Source: JAUIAI01 sp041396585
GTDB lineage: Bacteria; Pseudomonadota; Gammaproteobacteria; Burkholderiales; Burkholderiaceae_E
Assembly: GCA_041396585.1 (NCBI GenBank)
Contig: JAWKYG010000004.1
Span: 248,001 to 312,000, forward strand
DNA: 64,000 nucleotides
Reading direction: 5' to 3'
In this document: positions 17,501 to 26,462 of the stretch, in pieces
Layout of the letters: each line of letters starts with the position of its first letter
How positions within the stretch are numbered: position 1 is the first letter of the stretch
The notes under the pieces: generated by a model
Database searches by the model: none
What the model was told of the DNA's origin: nothing
What the model saw: only the letters and a program-made list of their open reading frames with translations
Made by a program: the position numbers and the translations under genes

Positions 17501-18283
17501 TCAACGCGGCGCCATCCGGATCGCGCCGTCGAGACGCACGCACTCACCGTTGAAGTAGCCGTTGGTGATCATCAGTTCGGCCAGCGCCGCATACTCGTCG
17601 GGATTGCCCAGGCGCTTCGGGAACGGCACCGACGCTGCCAGCGACGCCTTGACGTGCTCGGGTGCGCGCTGCAGCAAGGGCGTATCGAAGATGCCCGGCA
17701 GGATCGTGTTGACCCGTATGCCGTCCATCATCAGATCGCGTGCGATCGGCAGGGTCATGCCGACGATGCCGGCCTTGGAGGCCGAGTAAGAGGCCTGCCC
17801 GATCTGGCCGTCTTCGGCCGCCACGGAAGCGGTATTGACGATCGCGCCACGTTCGCCGTCTTCGAGCGGCGGCAGATCCAGCATGCCGGCGGCCGACTTG
17901 GCGATGCAGCGGAAGGTGCCGACCAGGTTGATCTGCACCACGCGATTGAAGGCATCGAGCGGGAAATGCTTGGCCGCACCGGTCTGCTTGTCACGGCTCG
18001 CGGTCTTGACCGCGCCGCCCACGCCGGCGCAGTTCACGAGAATGCGCTCCTGGCCGTGTGCGGCACGCGCCTTGGCCAGCGCCGCATCGACCTCGTCATC
18101 CGAACAGACATCGACCTTGCAGAACACGCCGCCGAGCTCCCTGGCCAGTGCCTCGCCCTGCTCTTCGTTGACATCGAACAGTGCCACCTTGACACCCTGC
18201 GCGGCCAGCCGGCGGGCGGTCGCCGCGCCCAGCCCAGAGGCACCGCCGGTGATGACCGCGGCTACCGAGGAATCCAGTTTCAT
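17501..18283 (-). CDS. SDR oxidoreductase, 3-hydroxyacyl-CoA dehydrogenase type 2-like
   Basis: A 260-aa classical short-chain dehydrogenase. The cofactor motif TGGASGLG is at residues 12-19, NCAGVGG follows the usual strand, and the catalytic Ser/Tyr/Lys appear in NTASVAA and YSASKAG. The pattern VAAEDGQIGQASYSASKAGI and the C-terminal NGYFNGECVRLDGAIRMAPR match the HSD17B10-like bacterial 3-hydroxyacyl-CoA dehydrogenases. An Asp after the second strand (LFDVNEE) indicates NAD preference. SD GGAG lies 8 bp before the ATG. It lies between a thiolase and a small secreted protein on the same strand, consistent with a beta-oxidation role. Confidence 0.92.
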   Translation of the reverse strand: MKLDSSVAAVITGGASGLGAATARRLAAQGVKVALFDVNEEQGEALARELGGVFCKVDVCSDDEVDAALAKARAAHGQERILVNCAGVGGAVKTASRDKQTGAAKHFPLDAFNRVVQINLVGTFRCIAKSAAGMLDLPPLEDGERGAIVNTASVAAEDGQIGQASYSASKAGIVGMTLPIARDLMMDGIRVNTILPGIFDTPLLQRAPEHVKASLAASVPFPKRLGNPDEYAALAELMITNGYFNGECVRLDGAIRMAPR

Positions 18284-18390
18284 GTTTTCTACTCCATCAG
18301 ATCGTGAGGGGCCGCCATCGCCTCAGGCTGCGGCCTGCGTGGGTTCCGATCAGCAGCACGCGTGCCGCGCGCTGCCGACGCTCATGGGCT

Positions 18391-19626
18391 TCAGACGCGC
18401 TCGATGATGATCGCCGGCGCCATCCCCCCGGCCGCGCACATCGTGACCAGCCCGCGTTTGAGATCCCGGCGCTCGAGTTCATCGAGCAAGGTGCCGATCA
18501 GGATCGAGCCGGTGGCACCGATGGGATGCCCGAGCGCAATCGAACCGCCGTTGACATTGACCTTCTCGCGATCCAGCTTCAGATCACGGATGAACTTCTC
18601 GGACACCACGGCGAACGCCTCGTTGATCTCCCAGAGATCGATGTCATCGACACCGAGCCCGGCCTTGGCCAGCGCCTTTCTGGCCGCCGGCACAGGCGCA
18701 TTGAGCATCAGGGTCGGGCAGTCGCCGACATTGGCCATCGCGCGGATACGCGCGCGCGGCTTCAGGCCATGCTTGGCCGCATAGTCGGGCGAGGCCAGGA
18801 GCACGGCCGCGGCGCCGTCGACCACGCCGGAGGAATTGCCGGCATGGTGAAAGAACTGAATATCGAGATCCGGATAGATCTGGTTGATCAGCGAGCGATA
18901 GGTGTTGCCCTTGTCGTCGATCTCGACATCGGCCATCGCCGCGAACGCCGGCTTGAGCTGCGCCAACCCCTCCAGCGTCGTGTTCGGGCGCGGATACTCC
19001 TCATGATCCAGCGCCAGCGTGCCGTCGGCCTTGGTGACCTTGATCAGGCTGCGCTCGAAGTGACCATTGGCAATGGCCAGAGCCGCCTTGCGCTGGCTGT
19101 CGACGCCGGCGGCATCGAGATCGGTGCGGCTGAAGCCTTCCATGGTGGCGATCGCGTCGGCGCAGACGCCCTGGTGCGACTGCGGATGCCTGGCACGCAG
19201 GCGCAGATTGCCGCTGTCCATCATCGGCGGGCCGTCGCCCTGGCGGCGGCCGGGCATCGACATCATCTCGGTGCCGCCGGCGATCATCAGGTCTTCCATG
19301 CCGGCCATGATCGAGGCGGCCGCGAAGTTCACGCTGGTGATTCCGGAGCCGCAATAGCGGTCGAGCGTGACACCGCTGGCCTTGGTGCTGTAGCCGGCGT
19401 CCAGCGCCGCCATGCGCCCGAGGTCGCCACTCTGGGTGGCCACCTGGGCGGAGGTGCCCCAGACGATGTCGTCGATTTGCGCGGTATCGATGCCGGTGCG
19501 CTCGGCGAGCGCCTTCAGCACGGCGGCGCCCAGGTGCTGCGGGTGCATGTCGGCCAGGGCACCCTTGCCGAGTTTGCCGATGCCGCGCGGGGTGCGGCAG
19601 GCATCGATGATCAGGGCGTCGGGCAT
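18391..19626 (-). CDS. acetyl-CoA C-acyltransferase (thiolase)
   Basis: A 411-aa thiolase that releases acetyl-CoA from 3-oxoacyl-CoA. The nucleophilic cysteine is Cys92 in RYCGSG; the His motif NVNGGSIALGHPIGATG and the second catalytic Cys in TMCAAGGMAPA are present near the C-terminus. The start ATG has GAGGAA upstream. It precedes the SDR dehydrogenase by 107 bp on the same strand, together covering the last two steps of beta-oxidation. The branch with RYCGSG is common in FadI/FadA-like acyl thiolases of hydrocarbon and steroid degraders. Confidence 0.94.
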   Translation of the reverse strand: MPDALIIDACRTPRGIGKLGKGALADMHPQHLGAAVLKALAERTGIDTAQIDDIVWGTSAQVATQSGDLGRMAALDAGYSTKASGVTLDRYCGSGITSVNFAAASIMAGMEDLMIAGGTEMMSMPGRRQGDGPPMMDSGNLRLRARHPQSHQGVCADAIATMEGFSRTDLDAAGVDSQRKAALAIANGHFERSLIKVTKADGTLALDHEEYPRPNTTLEGLAQLKPAFAAMADVEIDDKGNTYRSLINQIYPDLDIQFFHHAGNSSGVVDGAAAVLLASPDYAAKHGLKPRARIRAMANVGDCPTLMLNAPVPAARKALAKAGLGVDDIDLWEINEAFAVVSEKFIRDLKLDREKVNVNGGSIALGHPIGATGSILIGTLLDELERRDLKRGLVTMCAAGGMAPAIIIERV

Positions 19627-19982
19627 GTTGGTTCCTCGTAATCAGGGATGGATCGGCAGGCGGTGAGCGCATACCGGGAGCGGGTCGACCGACCCGCCCA
19701 TGTCAAGCTTCGATGTTACGGCAAAGCCCGCACCGGCTCGCCGGCAGGCCGGCCCCGCCGGCGTGCGCCGGGCCACGGGGATCCGGATGTCGGCTGAACG
19801 CGACGGCTGATCGGCGCAGGCCGCCGCGCCGCGGATGCGGGCGTATGATCCGCGCTCATAGGCAGCCCTGCCAATGGCCCGAGCGCGCGCCCGCGCCCAA
19901 ACGGCCTCGGCGCGCCGCGCCGCGCGAGTCGCCGCTGCGACGACTCGCGAACCGCCCCACCTCATCTTTTGTCGTGCCCCCC
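19627..19982. other. divergent intergenic region
   Basis: A 356-base gap between divergently read thiolase and DMT genes, so it must hold both promoters. It is GC-rich throughout. The only ordered signal I see is a short GGCAG-CC-CTGCC dyad at 19861-19872. No gene is supported; the open frames across it lack a start context. Confidence 0.4.
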
Positions 19983-20927
19983 ATGAGCCCGCGCCAGCGC
20001 CGCCGCACCCGCAAACTGAATCTGGCCGGCGCGCGTCTGCAACGCTGGGGGGAAACGCTCAACCCGGTGACCCGGGCGATGCTCTGGAGCATGGGCGCCG
20101 GCCTGAGCTTCTCGGTGCTGAACGCGATCATGCGTCAGATGACCACCGAACTGGACCCGATGCAGACCCAGTTTCTGCGTTACTTCTTCGGCCTGGTGGC
20201 CATGCTGCCGATCATGCTGCGCCGTGGCCTGAGCAAGTACCGTCCGAACAGCGTGCGTGGCCAGGTCTGGCGTGGCATCGTGCACACGCTGGGTCTGGTG
20301 CTTTGGTTCACGGCATTGCCGCACCTGTCGCTGGCCTACATGACCGCGATCGGCTTCACGACGCCGATCTTCATCATGCTGGGCGCGGCCTGGTTCTTCG
20401 GCGAGAAGATGGTGCTGGCGCGCTGGCTGGCAGCAATCGCCGGCTTCGCCGGCGTGCTGATCGTGGTCTGGCCGAAACTGGCCGCCGGCGATCTGCTGTT
20501 TGCGATCATCATGCTTGCCTCTGCACCGGTCTTTGCCAGCTCGTTCCTGCTCACCAAGGCACTGACCCGGCGCGACAGCCCGTCGGTGATCGTGGCCTGG
20601 CAGGCAATCATGATCACCCTGTTCTCCCTGCCGCTGGCCGTGCCGTTCTGGCACTGGCCAGAGCCGGCGCAATGGGGTCTTTTCGCGATCGGCGGCGTGC
20701 TCGGCAGCCTCGGCCACTACTGCCTGACCCGCTCCTTCGTGAATGCCGATATCTCGGCCACCCAACCGGTGCGCTTCCTCGACCTGATCTGGGCCGCGCT
20801 GCTCGGCTATGTGGTGTTTGCCGACGTGCCCGCGATCACCACCCTGATCGGCGGCTGCGTGATCCTGGCGGCCACGGTCTGGATCGCCCGCCGCGAGGCG
20901 ATACAACGACGCCCGGCCCAGGACTGA
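19983..20927 (+). CDS. EamA/DMT-family transporter
   Basis: A 314-aa inner-membrane protein with ten hydrophobic helices in two EamA repeats (about 30-160 and 175-305). The basic N-terminus (SPRQRRRTRK) is cytoplasmic by the positive-inside rule. ATG 19983 is chosen because upstream sequence in the same frame is arginine-rich and lacks a membrane segment. DMT-family EamA proteins export metabolites or amino acids; the substrate is unknown. It is convergent with the RraA-like gene, with one base between stop codons. Confidence 0.88.
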   Translation: MSPRQRRRTRKLNLAGARLQRWGETLNPVTRAMLWSMGAGLSFSVLNAIMRQMTTELDPMQTQFLRYFFGLVAMLPIMLRRGLSKYRPNSVRGQVWRGIVHTLGLVLWFTALPHLSLAYMTAIGFTTPIFIMLGAAWFFGEKMVLARWLAAIAGFAGVLIVVWPKLAAGDLLFAIIMLASAPVFASSFLLTKALTRRDSPSVIVAWQAIMITLFSLPLAVPFWHWPEPAQWGLFAIGGVLGSLGHYCLTRSFVNADISATQPVRFLDLIWAALLGYVVFADVPAITTLIGGCVILAATVWIARREAIQRRPAQD

Positions 20928-20928
20928 G

Positions 20929-21669
20929 TCAGATCACCAGCCGGTCGGCCGGACGACCGGCCGCGACCCAGGCCGCGAACTGGGCCTGTGCCTGCTCATT
21001 CGGGGGGTAGAGCCCGTCGAGCGCATCGCCGCGACGCAGACGCAGATGCACCCACTGCTCGATATCCTCGAGCGCCGCACCGGCCTGCGCCACAGTGGCC
21101 GCCAGATGCTGTGGAATGACCACCACGCCATCGGCATCACCCACGACGATGTCACCCGGAAACACCGCCACCCCGCCACAGGCCACCGGCTGCTGCACAT
21201 CGACCAGCATCAGCGTGGGAAAACTCGTCGGCACGACGATGTCGCGACAGAACACCGGCACACCAAGGCCGCACATCTCGTCACGATCGCGCATACCGCC
21301 GTCGGTCACCACGCCGGCCACACCCCTGGCGATCATGCGCGCCCACAGATTGCCGCCGAGCAGGCCAACCTCGGGATGTCCCCCGCAATCCAGCACCGGC
21401 ACCACGCCGCCCGGCAGGGATTCGATGCAGGGCCGGATCAGATTCTCGGGGTGACCGAGCCACTGCCTGGGCAGCAGATCCTCGCGCCCGGCGATGTAGC
21501 GCATCGTGTATGCCGGCCCGACCATGCGTGGACCGTCGGCAGCGAGCCTGTGGGTGTCGCGGATGCACGTATTGGCCAGACCGTGATCCTTGAGCAGGAC
21601 CGTGGACAGCGTGGCGCTGGACACCTTGGCCAGCAGTTGAAGCACGGCAGGTTCGATCGACATCGTCAT
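20929..21669 (-). CDS. RraA-family protein (4-hydroxy-4-methyl-2-oxoglutarate aldolase-like)
   Basis: A 246-aa protein of the RraA/HMG-aldolase superfamily. The metal/substrate loop GVVTDGGMRDRDEM carries the Arg-Asp pair used by class II pyruvate aldolases of this fold, and LGGNLWARMIARG and GDIVVGDADGVVVIP are typical family blocks. RraA proteins proper regulate RNase E; longer members with this motif are usually aldolases or dicarboxylate decarboxylases. ATG 21669 follows GGAGATTC, giving the usual length. It is divergent from the gamma-glutamyltransferase gene. Confidence 0.85.
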   Translation of the reverse strand: MTMSIEPAVLQLLAKVSSATLSTVLLKDHGLANTCIRDTHRLAADGPRMVGPAYTMRYIAGREDLLPRQWLGHPENLIRPCIESLPGGVVPVLDCGGHPEVGLLGGNLWARMIARGVAGVVTDGGMRDRDEMCGLGVPVFCRDIVVPTSFPTLMLVDVQQPVACGGVAVFPGDIVVGDADGVVVIPQHLAATVAQAGAALEDIEQWVHLRLRRGDALDGLYPPNEQAQAQFAAWVAAGRPADRLVI

Positions 21670-21785
21670 GAATCTCCATTTAGTGAGAACATCCCGGGAT
21701 GTCTGGCCCGCGGGAAAGCAGCCGGGCCCACGCCTGGGCAGGGCCTCATTCTGACCGAAGCAGCATGCACACCCGGAGAGCACCG

Positions 21786-23451
21786 ATGGCATCGATCGCG
21801 ACCGAAAAACAGCCTGCCCAGGGAAGTCGCGGCATGGTGGTCACGAATCACCCGCTGGCCTCGGCCGCGGGCGCCGAGATGCTGGCCGGCGGAGGCAACG
21901 CGGTCGATGCCTCGGTGGCCGCGCTGTTCACCCTGACCGTCGTCGAACCAATGATGGTCGGCATCGCCGGCGGCGGCTTCGCGCATCTGCGGCTGGCCGA
22001 CGGCACGCACACGGTGCTCGAGGGCCAGGGACGCTGCCCGGCCGGCGTCGGCGCGGACACCTTCACACCCCTGCCCGGTGCACCGGCGGCCTCGCTCGAT
22101 ACGGTCGATCGCCGCAATGCCGTGGGCCGTGCCGCGGTGGCGGTGCCTGGCAACCTGATGGCCTGGTGCCAGTTGCTGGAGCGCCATGGCCGCCTGAGCC
22201 TGGCCGATGTCTGCGAGCCGGCAATCCGCCATGCGCGCCGTGGCTTCGTGGCCAGCGCGTATCTGGCCGAGTGTGTCGCCGACTGCGCCGAAGATCTGGC
22301 CCGCGACCCTGAGATCGCTTCGGTGTTCATGCCCGGCGGCACTGCGCTCATGGCCGGCCAGCGGGTGCGCAACGAGGCCTATGCCGAGACCCTGGGACCA
22401 TCGTCCGCGACGGGCCCGACGCGTTCTATCGGGGCCCGATCGGCGCCGCGATCTGCGAGGACATGCGCGCCCGCGACGGTTTTCTCTCGATGGATGATCT
22501 GCGCGGCTATCGCACCAACGACATGGCGCCACTGCGCGCGAGCTATCGCGGGCATGATCATCGGCCCGCCACCGCCCTGCTCTGGCCCGCTGCACATCGG
22601 CCAGATGCTGGCGTTGCTCGAGCCCCTGCCGGTACGCGATTACGGGCTGGCCACTGCCGAGGGGCATCCATCTGATCGCCGAAGCGCTGAAGATCGCATT
22701 CGCGGACCGCATCGCCGCCACGGCCGACCCGGATTTCGTCGCGGTGCCGGTCGCGCGGCTGCTGTCGGCAGACTATGCGGCCGAGCGCCGCGCGCAACTG
22801 CAGATGGATCGCGCCCTCAGCTGGTCGGCGGGCGTCGGCGCCGACACCGATTCGCACACCACGCATGTCAGCGTGGCCGATGCCGATGGCCTGATCGTGA
22901 GCGCCACCCAGACCATCAATTCGCTGTTCGGCGCGCGCTACATTGTGCCCGGCACCGGCATCATCCCGAACAATTATCTGTATGTGTTCGACCCGCGCCC
23001 GGGTCGGGCGAATTCGCTGGCCGCCGGCAAGCGTCACCTCGTCGATGGCACCGCTGATCGTGCTGCGCGACGGACGGCCGCGTTATGCACTGGGCCTGCC
23101 GGGCGGGCTGCGCATCTTCCTCCGCGTTTCGGCGCTGCTCAATCTGATCTGACCACGGCCTGGATCTGCAGCGGGCCGTCGAGGCGCCGCGGGTCTGGAC
23201 CCAGGGCGGCGCACTGGAACTCGAACCGGCCATCGACGAGGCCACCGTACAAGGCGGCGCTGGCCGCGCGCGGTCATGGCGAGGTGATGCGGGTTGCCAA
23301 TGTCGGCGGCGGCATGGGCGCGATCGAGTTCCGCGCCGACGGCTCGATGCTCGGTGCCTCCTGCTGGCGTGCCGACGGCACGCCGATCGGCATCGGCGGT
23401 GGTCAGGCCCGCGCAGGCGTGCGCTTTCTGCCCGAAGTACTGCGCCACTGA
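21786..23451 (+). pseudogene. gamma-glutamyltransferase, multiply frameshifted
   Basis: Recognisable gamma-glutamyltransferase (periplasmic or cytosolic gamma-glutamyl hydrolase/transferase), read from ATG 21786 behind GGAGAG. The protein continues through at least six frame changes (near 22390, 22555, 22665, 23045, 23155 and 23250). Family blocks remain readable in order: GGNAVDASVAALFTLTVVEP, ARDGFLSMDDLRGYRTNDM, and DSHTTHVSVADADG, whose second Thr is the autoprocessing nucleophile, ending with ARGHGEVMRVANVGGGMGAI. Restored length of about 555 aa is normal. The active-site blocks are intact between breaks, so clustered sequence errors are as likely as true decay. No signal peptide is evident. 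Confidence 0.8.
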
Positions 23452-23458
23452 GGCGGCC

Positions 23459-24314
23459 TTGAGCGAAGGCGATTCAACCGCGATTCAACGATGGCCTATC
23501 GACCCGGTCGAGGTGTTGGTCGAGGGCCAGGGCGAACAGACAATCCTGATGATCCACGGCTGGCCCGATACGCTGGCGCTCTGGGATGCGCAGGTCGCCG
23601 CGCTGTCCAGGCGCTATCGATGCGCACGATTCACGCTGCCCGGTTTCGCCGGTACGGCGCGGCAGGCGCAGGCATGGTCGCTGAACGAGATCACCGCGCT
23701 GATCGGGCGCATCGTCGAGGCCTTGAACCCCGGCGGCCCGGTGATCCTGCTCGTGCACGACTGGGGCGCCTTGTTCGGCTATCACTTCATCATGAGCCAT
23801 CCGCAGCGCGTCTCGCGGCTGATCGGCCTGGACATCGGCGATGCCGGCTCCGCAGATCATGTGCGCTCGCTGGGCATCCGGGAAAAGGCGATGGTCGCCG
23901 GCTACCAGCTCTGGCTCGCCCTCGCCTGGCGGCTGGGCGGCGCGCTTGGCGATCGCATGACCCGTGCGATGGCGCGATGGCTGCGCGCGCCGGGCGAGCC
24001 GGCCACGATCGGTGCGCGGATGAACTACCCGTACGACATCACCTGGTTTCGCTCGCACGGCTCGTATCGCCATGTCCGCGGCCTGAAGCTGCCGCTGCCC
24101 GTGCCGATGCTCTTCGTCTACGGCGAGCGCAAGCCGTTCATGTTTCATTCGCAGCCATGGCTCGATTCGCTGGCTACGCAGCCGGGTTGCCGTGGTCGCG
24201 ATGCCGGAAGGCCATTGGATGATGGTTCGCGGCGCCGAGACGCTCAATCGTGCGATTCTCGAATGGCTCGAACCGGGCGCATCACCCGCTCGTGCGAGCG
24301 TCAACCCCGGTTGA
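23459..24314 (+). CDS. alpha/beta hydrolase, epoxide-hydrolase/haloalkane-dehalogenase-like, frame broken near the end
   Basis: The start is TTG 23459, with GAGGCGG overlapping the previous gene's stop. The oxyanion block HGWPDT is at 33-38, and the nucleophile elbow VHDWGA places Asp101 as nucleophile, the epoxide hydrolase/haloalkane dehalogenase pattern rather than Ser-type lipase. A cap region follows. The frame shifts near 24185, after which the catalytic His block (MPEGHWMMV) and C-terminus are read in another frame to a stop at 24314. Restored length is about 284 aa. It overlaps the convergent alkB stop by 14 bp. Proximity to two alkane hydroxylases makes an epoxide or haloalkane substrate attractive but unproven. 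Confidence 0.75.
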
Positions 24315-25446
24315 CGCGCGTCAGATCCCCCTGCACCTGCGGTAGCGCCAGCAACCGTGGATCCATCACCCGGAACCAGAGCGGCGGCACGTAGGACAGC
24401 ATGAACATGGCCAGATAGCCGGATGGCAGCCTCGGCAGATCGGGAAAGTCGCGCAGGCTCTGATAGCGCCGCGACGGATACGCATGATGATCGGAATGGC
24501 GCTGCAGATGAAACAGCACCAGGTTCGAGAACAGATGATTGGTATTCCACGAATGATGCGGCTTGGGGGTTTCGTAGGGAAACGCGCCGGGATCGGTGCG
24601 CCGCTCGCGCAACAGACCGTAGTGCTCGACATAGTTTGCCGAGGTCAGCTGCCACCAGGCGGCCGCGTTGTGGATCAGCAGGAACGGCAGCATCACCGGG
24701 CCGAACAAGAAGATCAGCGAACCCTGTAACAGCAACGTGATCGCATAAGACTGCAGAATCGTGTTGTGCACACTCAGCGGCGCGCGCCCTGCGCGCTTCA
24801 GACGCCCGGCCTCCAACCGCCAGGCGCGCCTGACGCCGCCCGGAATCTCCCGCATCGCGAAGCGGTAGATGCTTTCGCCATAGCGGGCACTGGCCGGATC
24901 TTCCGGGGTGGCCACCCAGCGATGATGGCCCTGCCCGTGCTCGATCGTGAAGTGGCCATAGGCCGGCACCGCCAGCACCAGGCGTGCCAGCCACTGCTCG
25001 AGCCGGTTGTGCTTGTGCCCCAGTTCATGGCCGGTGTTCAGCCCCAGGCCGGAGCCGGCGCCGATCACATAGGCAAAGGTGAACAATGCCCACCAGGGCA
25101 GATCCTGCGTGCCCACCCACCAGGCGCCCACGATCAGCGCCACGAAGTGCAGCGGCACCGTGATCCAGGTGAGCCAGCGATAGTAATGGTCGGCTTCCAG
25201 CTGGGGCACCACGGCCTCGGGCGGATTGCTGGCGTCCTCGCCGATCAGCGCATCGATCAGCGGCACCAGCCCATAGTTGGCGAGCAGCGGCAGTGCCAGC
25301 CAGGCGGGATTGCCGGTGGCTGCATGGATCGCGATCCCCGCCAACGGATTGAGCGGGAAGAACACCGACATCAGCCAGGCATAGCGTTTGCGATCCTGGT
25401 AGTGGATCGTCCGGCCCAGTTCATCGGCGGCGGAAAAAATCGGCAT
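24301..25446 (-). CDS. alkB: alkane 1-monooxygenase
   Basis: A 381-aa integral-membrane non-heme di-iron hydroxylase that oxidises n-alkanes to 1-alkanols with rubredoxin as electron donor. All histidine boxes are present: HELGHKH (140-146), EHGQGHH (169-175) and LQRHSDHH (314-321), plus the AlkB signature NYVEHYGL (271-278). Six hydrophobic helices fit the family. SD AGGTGA precedes the ATG. It lies 45 bp downstream of a TetR gene on the same strand, so it is probably cotranscribed with it. No rubredoxin or rubredoxin reductase gene is in the window, so electron supply must come from elsewhere. Confidence 0.97.
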   Translation of the reverse strand: MPIFSAADELGRTIHYQDRKRYAWLMSVFFPLNPLAGIAIHAATGNPAWLALPLLANYGLVPLIDALIGEDASNPPEAVVPQLEADHYYRWLTWITVPLHFVALIVGAWWVGTQDLPWWALFTFAYVIGAGSGLGLNTGHELGHKHNRLEQWLARLVLAVPAYGHFTIEHGQGHHRWVATPEDPASARYGESIYRFAMREIPGGVRRAWRLEAGRLKRAGRAPLSVHNTILQSYAITLLLQGSLIFLFGPVMLPFLLIHNAAAWWQLTSANYVEHYGLLRERRTDPGAFPYETPKPHHSWNTNHLFSNLVLFHLQRHSDHHAYPSRRYQSLRDFPDLPRLPSGYLAMFMLSYVPPLWFRVMDPRLLALPQVQGDLTRVNRG

Positions 25447-25491
25447 CAGCGCTCACCTGTGGCAGGAAATCTCGAACCCGCGGCGAATCGG

Positions 25492-26346
25492 TCATCCGGC
25501 GCGTCGCGCGCCCTGCGTCTGCAGCGGGACCAATGACGCCAGGACCATATCACTCATCCGGCTGATGATGTCCGGATCATCGATATCGCGCGGCCCGCCG
25601 GCGAACACGGTCATCTCGATCAGGCTGCCGAGCGAGGCCTCGAGAGCGAACTCGAGCCGGGCGCGCATCGAAGCATGATCCGGCCCGCCAACCGCACCAC
25701 GGCCCATCAGCGGCAACAACATGGTCACGGCCGAGGCATGGCAGCGCGCGCGGATATCGGCGAGCCGCGGCTCACGCAGGCTGCGATCCCGCAACCGGTG
25801 CGCCGCCAGGCCGCGCAGCAGCCCGCGGTAGCGCCGCATGACCTCGACCTCCAGCCGCACCACATCACGCACCGCCCCTGCCAGGCCGTCGCGCCGGCCG
25901 TCGATCCGAGCGGCCATGGCATCGATGTCGGCGAGCAGCCGCTCGCGCACGGTATCGAGCAAAACCGCGAGCAAAGCCTCCTTACTGGCGAAGCGCTTGT
26001 ACAGATTGCCGACCGAGCAGCCGGCCTCGGCGGCCACCTGCTCCATCGTGATTTCATCCAGCGAACGCGTCTGCAACAGCGCCAGCCCGGCCTCGATCAG
26101 ATCGCGCTGACGAGCCAGGCCCCGGGCCTGCTTGGGTGCGTGAACGCGATCCGCGTCGCGCAGGCTCGCCGCCTTCGCCGCGGACCCGGTTCGGCGGGAC
26201 CCCGCGACGCCGCGCTCGGCAGGCGCCGCCGCTGAAGCGCCTGAAGCGCCTGAAGCGGCCGAAGCGGCCGAAGCGGCCGGCCGGGGCGATCTCGGGTGGG
26301 AATCGGCTGACATGTCGGTGGATCGATCTCCGCTCGTGCTTGACAT
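25492..26346 (-). CDS. TetR-family transcriptional regulator of the alkane-oxidation locus
   Basis: A 284-aa TetR/AcrR repressor. The helix-turn-helix lies at about 90-125 (ITMEQVAAEAGCSVGNLYKRFASKE), preceded by an unusually long, low-complexity Ala/Ser/Gly tail encoded by a 9-bp repeat; most TetR proteins begin near the helix-turn-helix. The start could be ATG 26346 or 26313. The C-terminal ligand domain has no assignable ligand. It is divergent from the CYP153 gene and precedes alkB by 45 bp; a palindrome lies 34 bp upstream of its start. By TetR family habit it would repress both directions until an alkane-derived ligand binds, which is inference. Confidence 0.88.
   Translation of the reverse strand: MSSTSGDRSTDMSADSHPRSPRPAASAASAASGASGASAAAPAERGVAGSRRTGSAAKAASLRDADRVHAPKQARGLARQRDLIEAGLALLQTRSLDEITMEQVAAEAGCSVGNLYKRFASKEALLAVLLDTVRERLLADIDAMAARIDGRRDGLAGAVRDVVRLEVEVMRRYRGLLRGLAAHRLRDRSLREPRLADIRARCHASAVTMLLPLMGRGAVGGPDHASMRARLEFALEASLGSLIEMTVFAGGPRDIDDPDIISRMSDMVLASLVPLQTQGARRAG
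26231..26275. repeat. nine-base tandem repeat, five units
   Basis: Five 9-bp units (GCTGAAGCG, CCTGAAGCG twice, GCCGAAGCG twice) within the 5' coding part of the TetR gene. Copy changes keep the frame, adding or removing three residues of the Ala/Ser/Gly tail that precedes the DNA-binding domain. It is too short and has no spacers, so it is not a CRISPR. Confidence 0.92.
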
Positions 26347-26379
26347 CGGGCGGGCGCTGGCTTCTACTTGCCACCAATA

Positions 26380-26395
26380 GTGAATGCATATTCAC
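26380..26395. promoter_or_regulatory. candidate TetR operator between CYP153 and tetR-alkB
   Basis: Inverted repeat GTGAAT-GCAT-ATTCAC, perfect 6-bp arms with a 4-bp spacer, in the only AT-rich part of the divergent gap. It is 34 bp from the TetR start and 68 bp from the P450 start, where one bound dimer could block both promoters. The arms fit the general TetR operator shape; regulation is inferred. Confidence 0.6.
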
Positions 26396-26462
26396 CAAAT
26401 GTCCAACGACCTGTCAGTGCCGGTTCCGGCCAGTGGCCGAGGCGCCCCCGAGGAGACCCACG

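Noticed and set aside
26231..26275. Nine-base repeats considered as a CRISPR or VNTR array
   Set aside because: Units are contiguous, have no spacers and encode part of the TetR tail; no cas genes are present.
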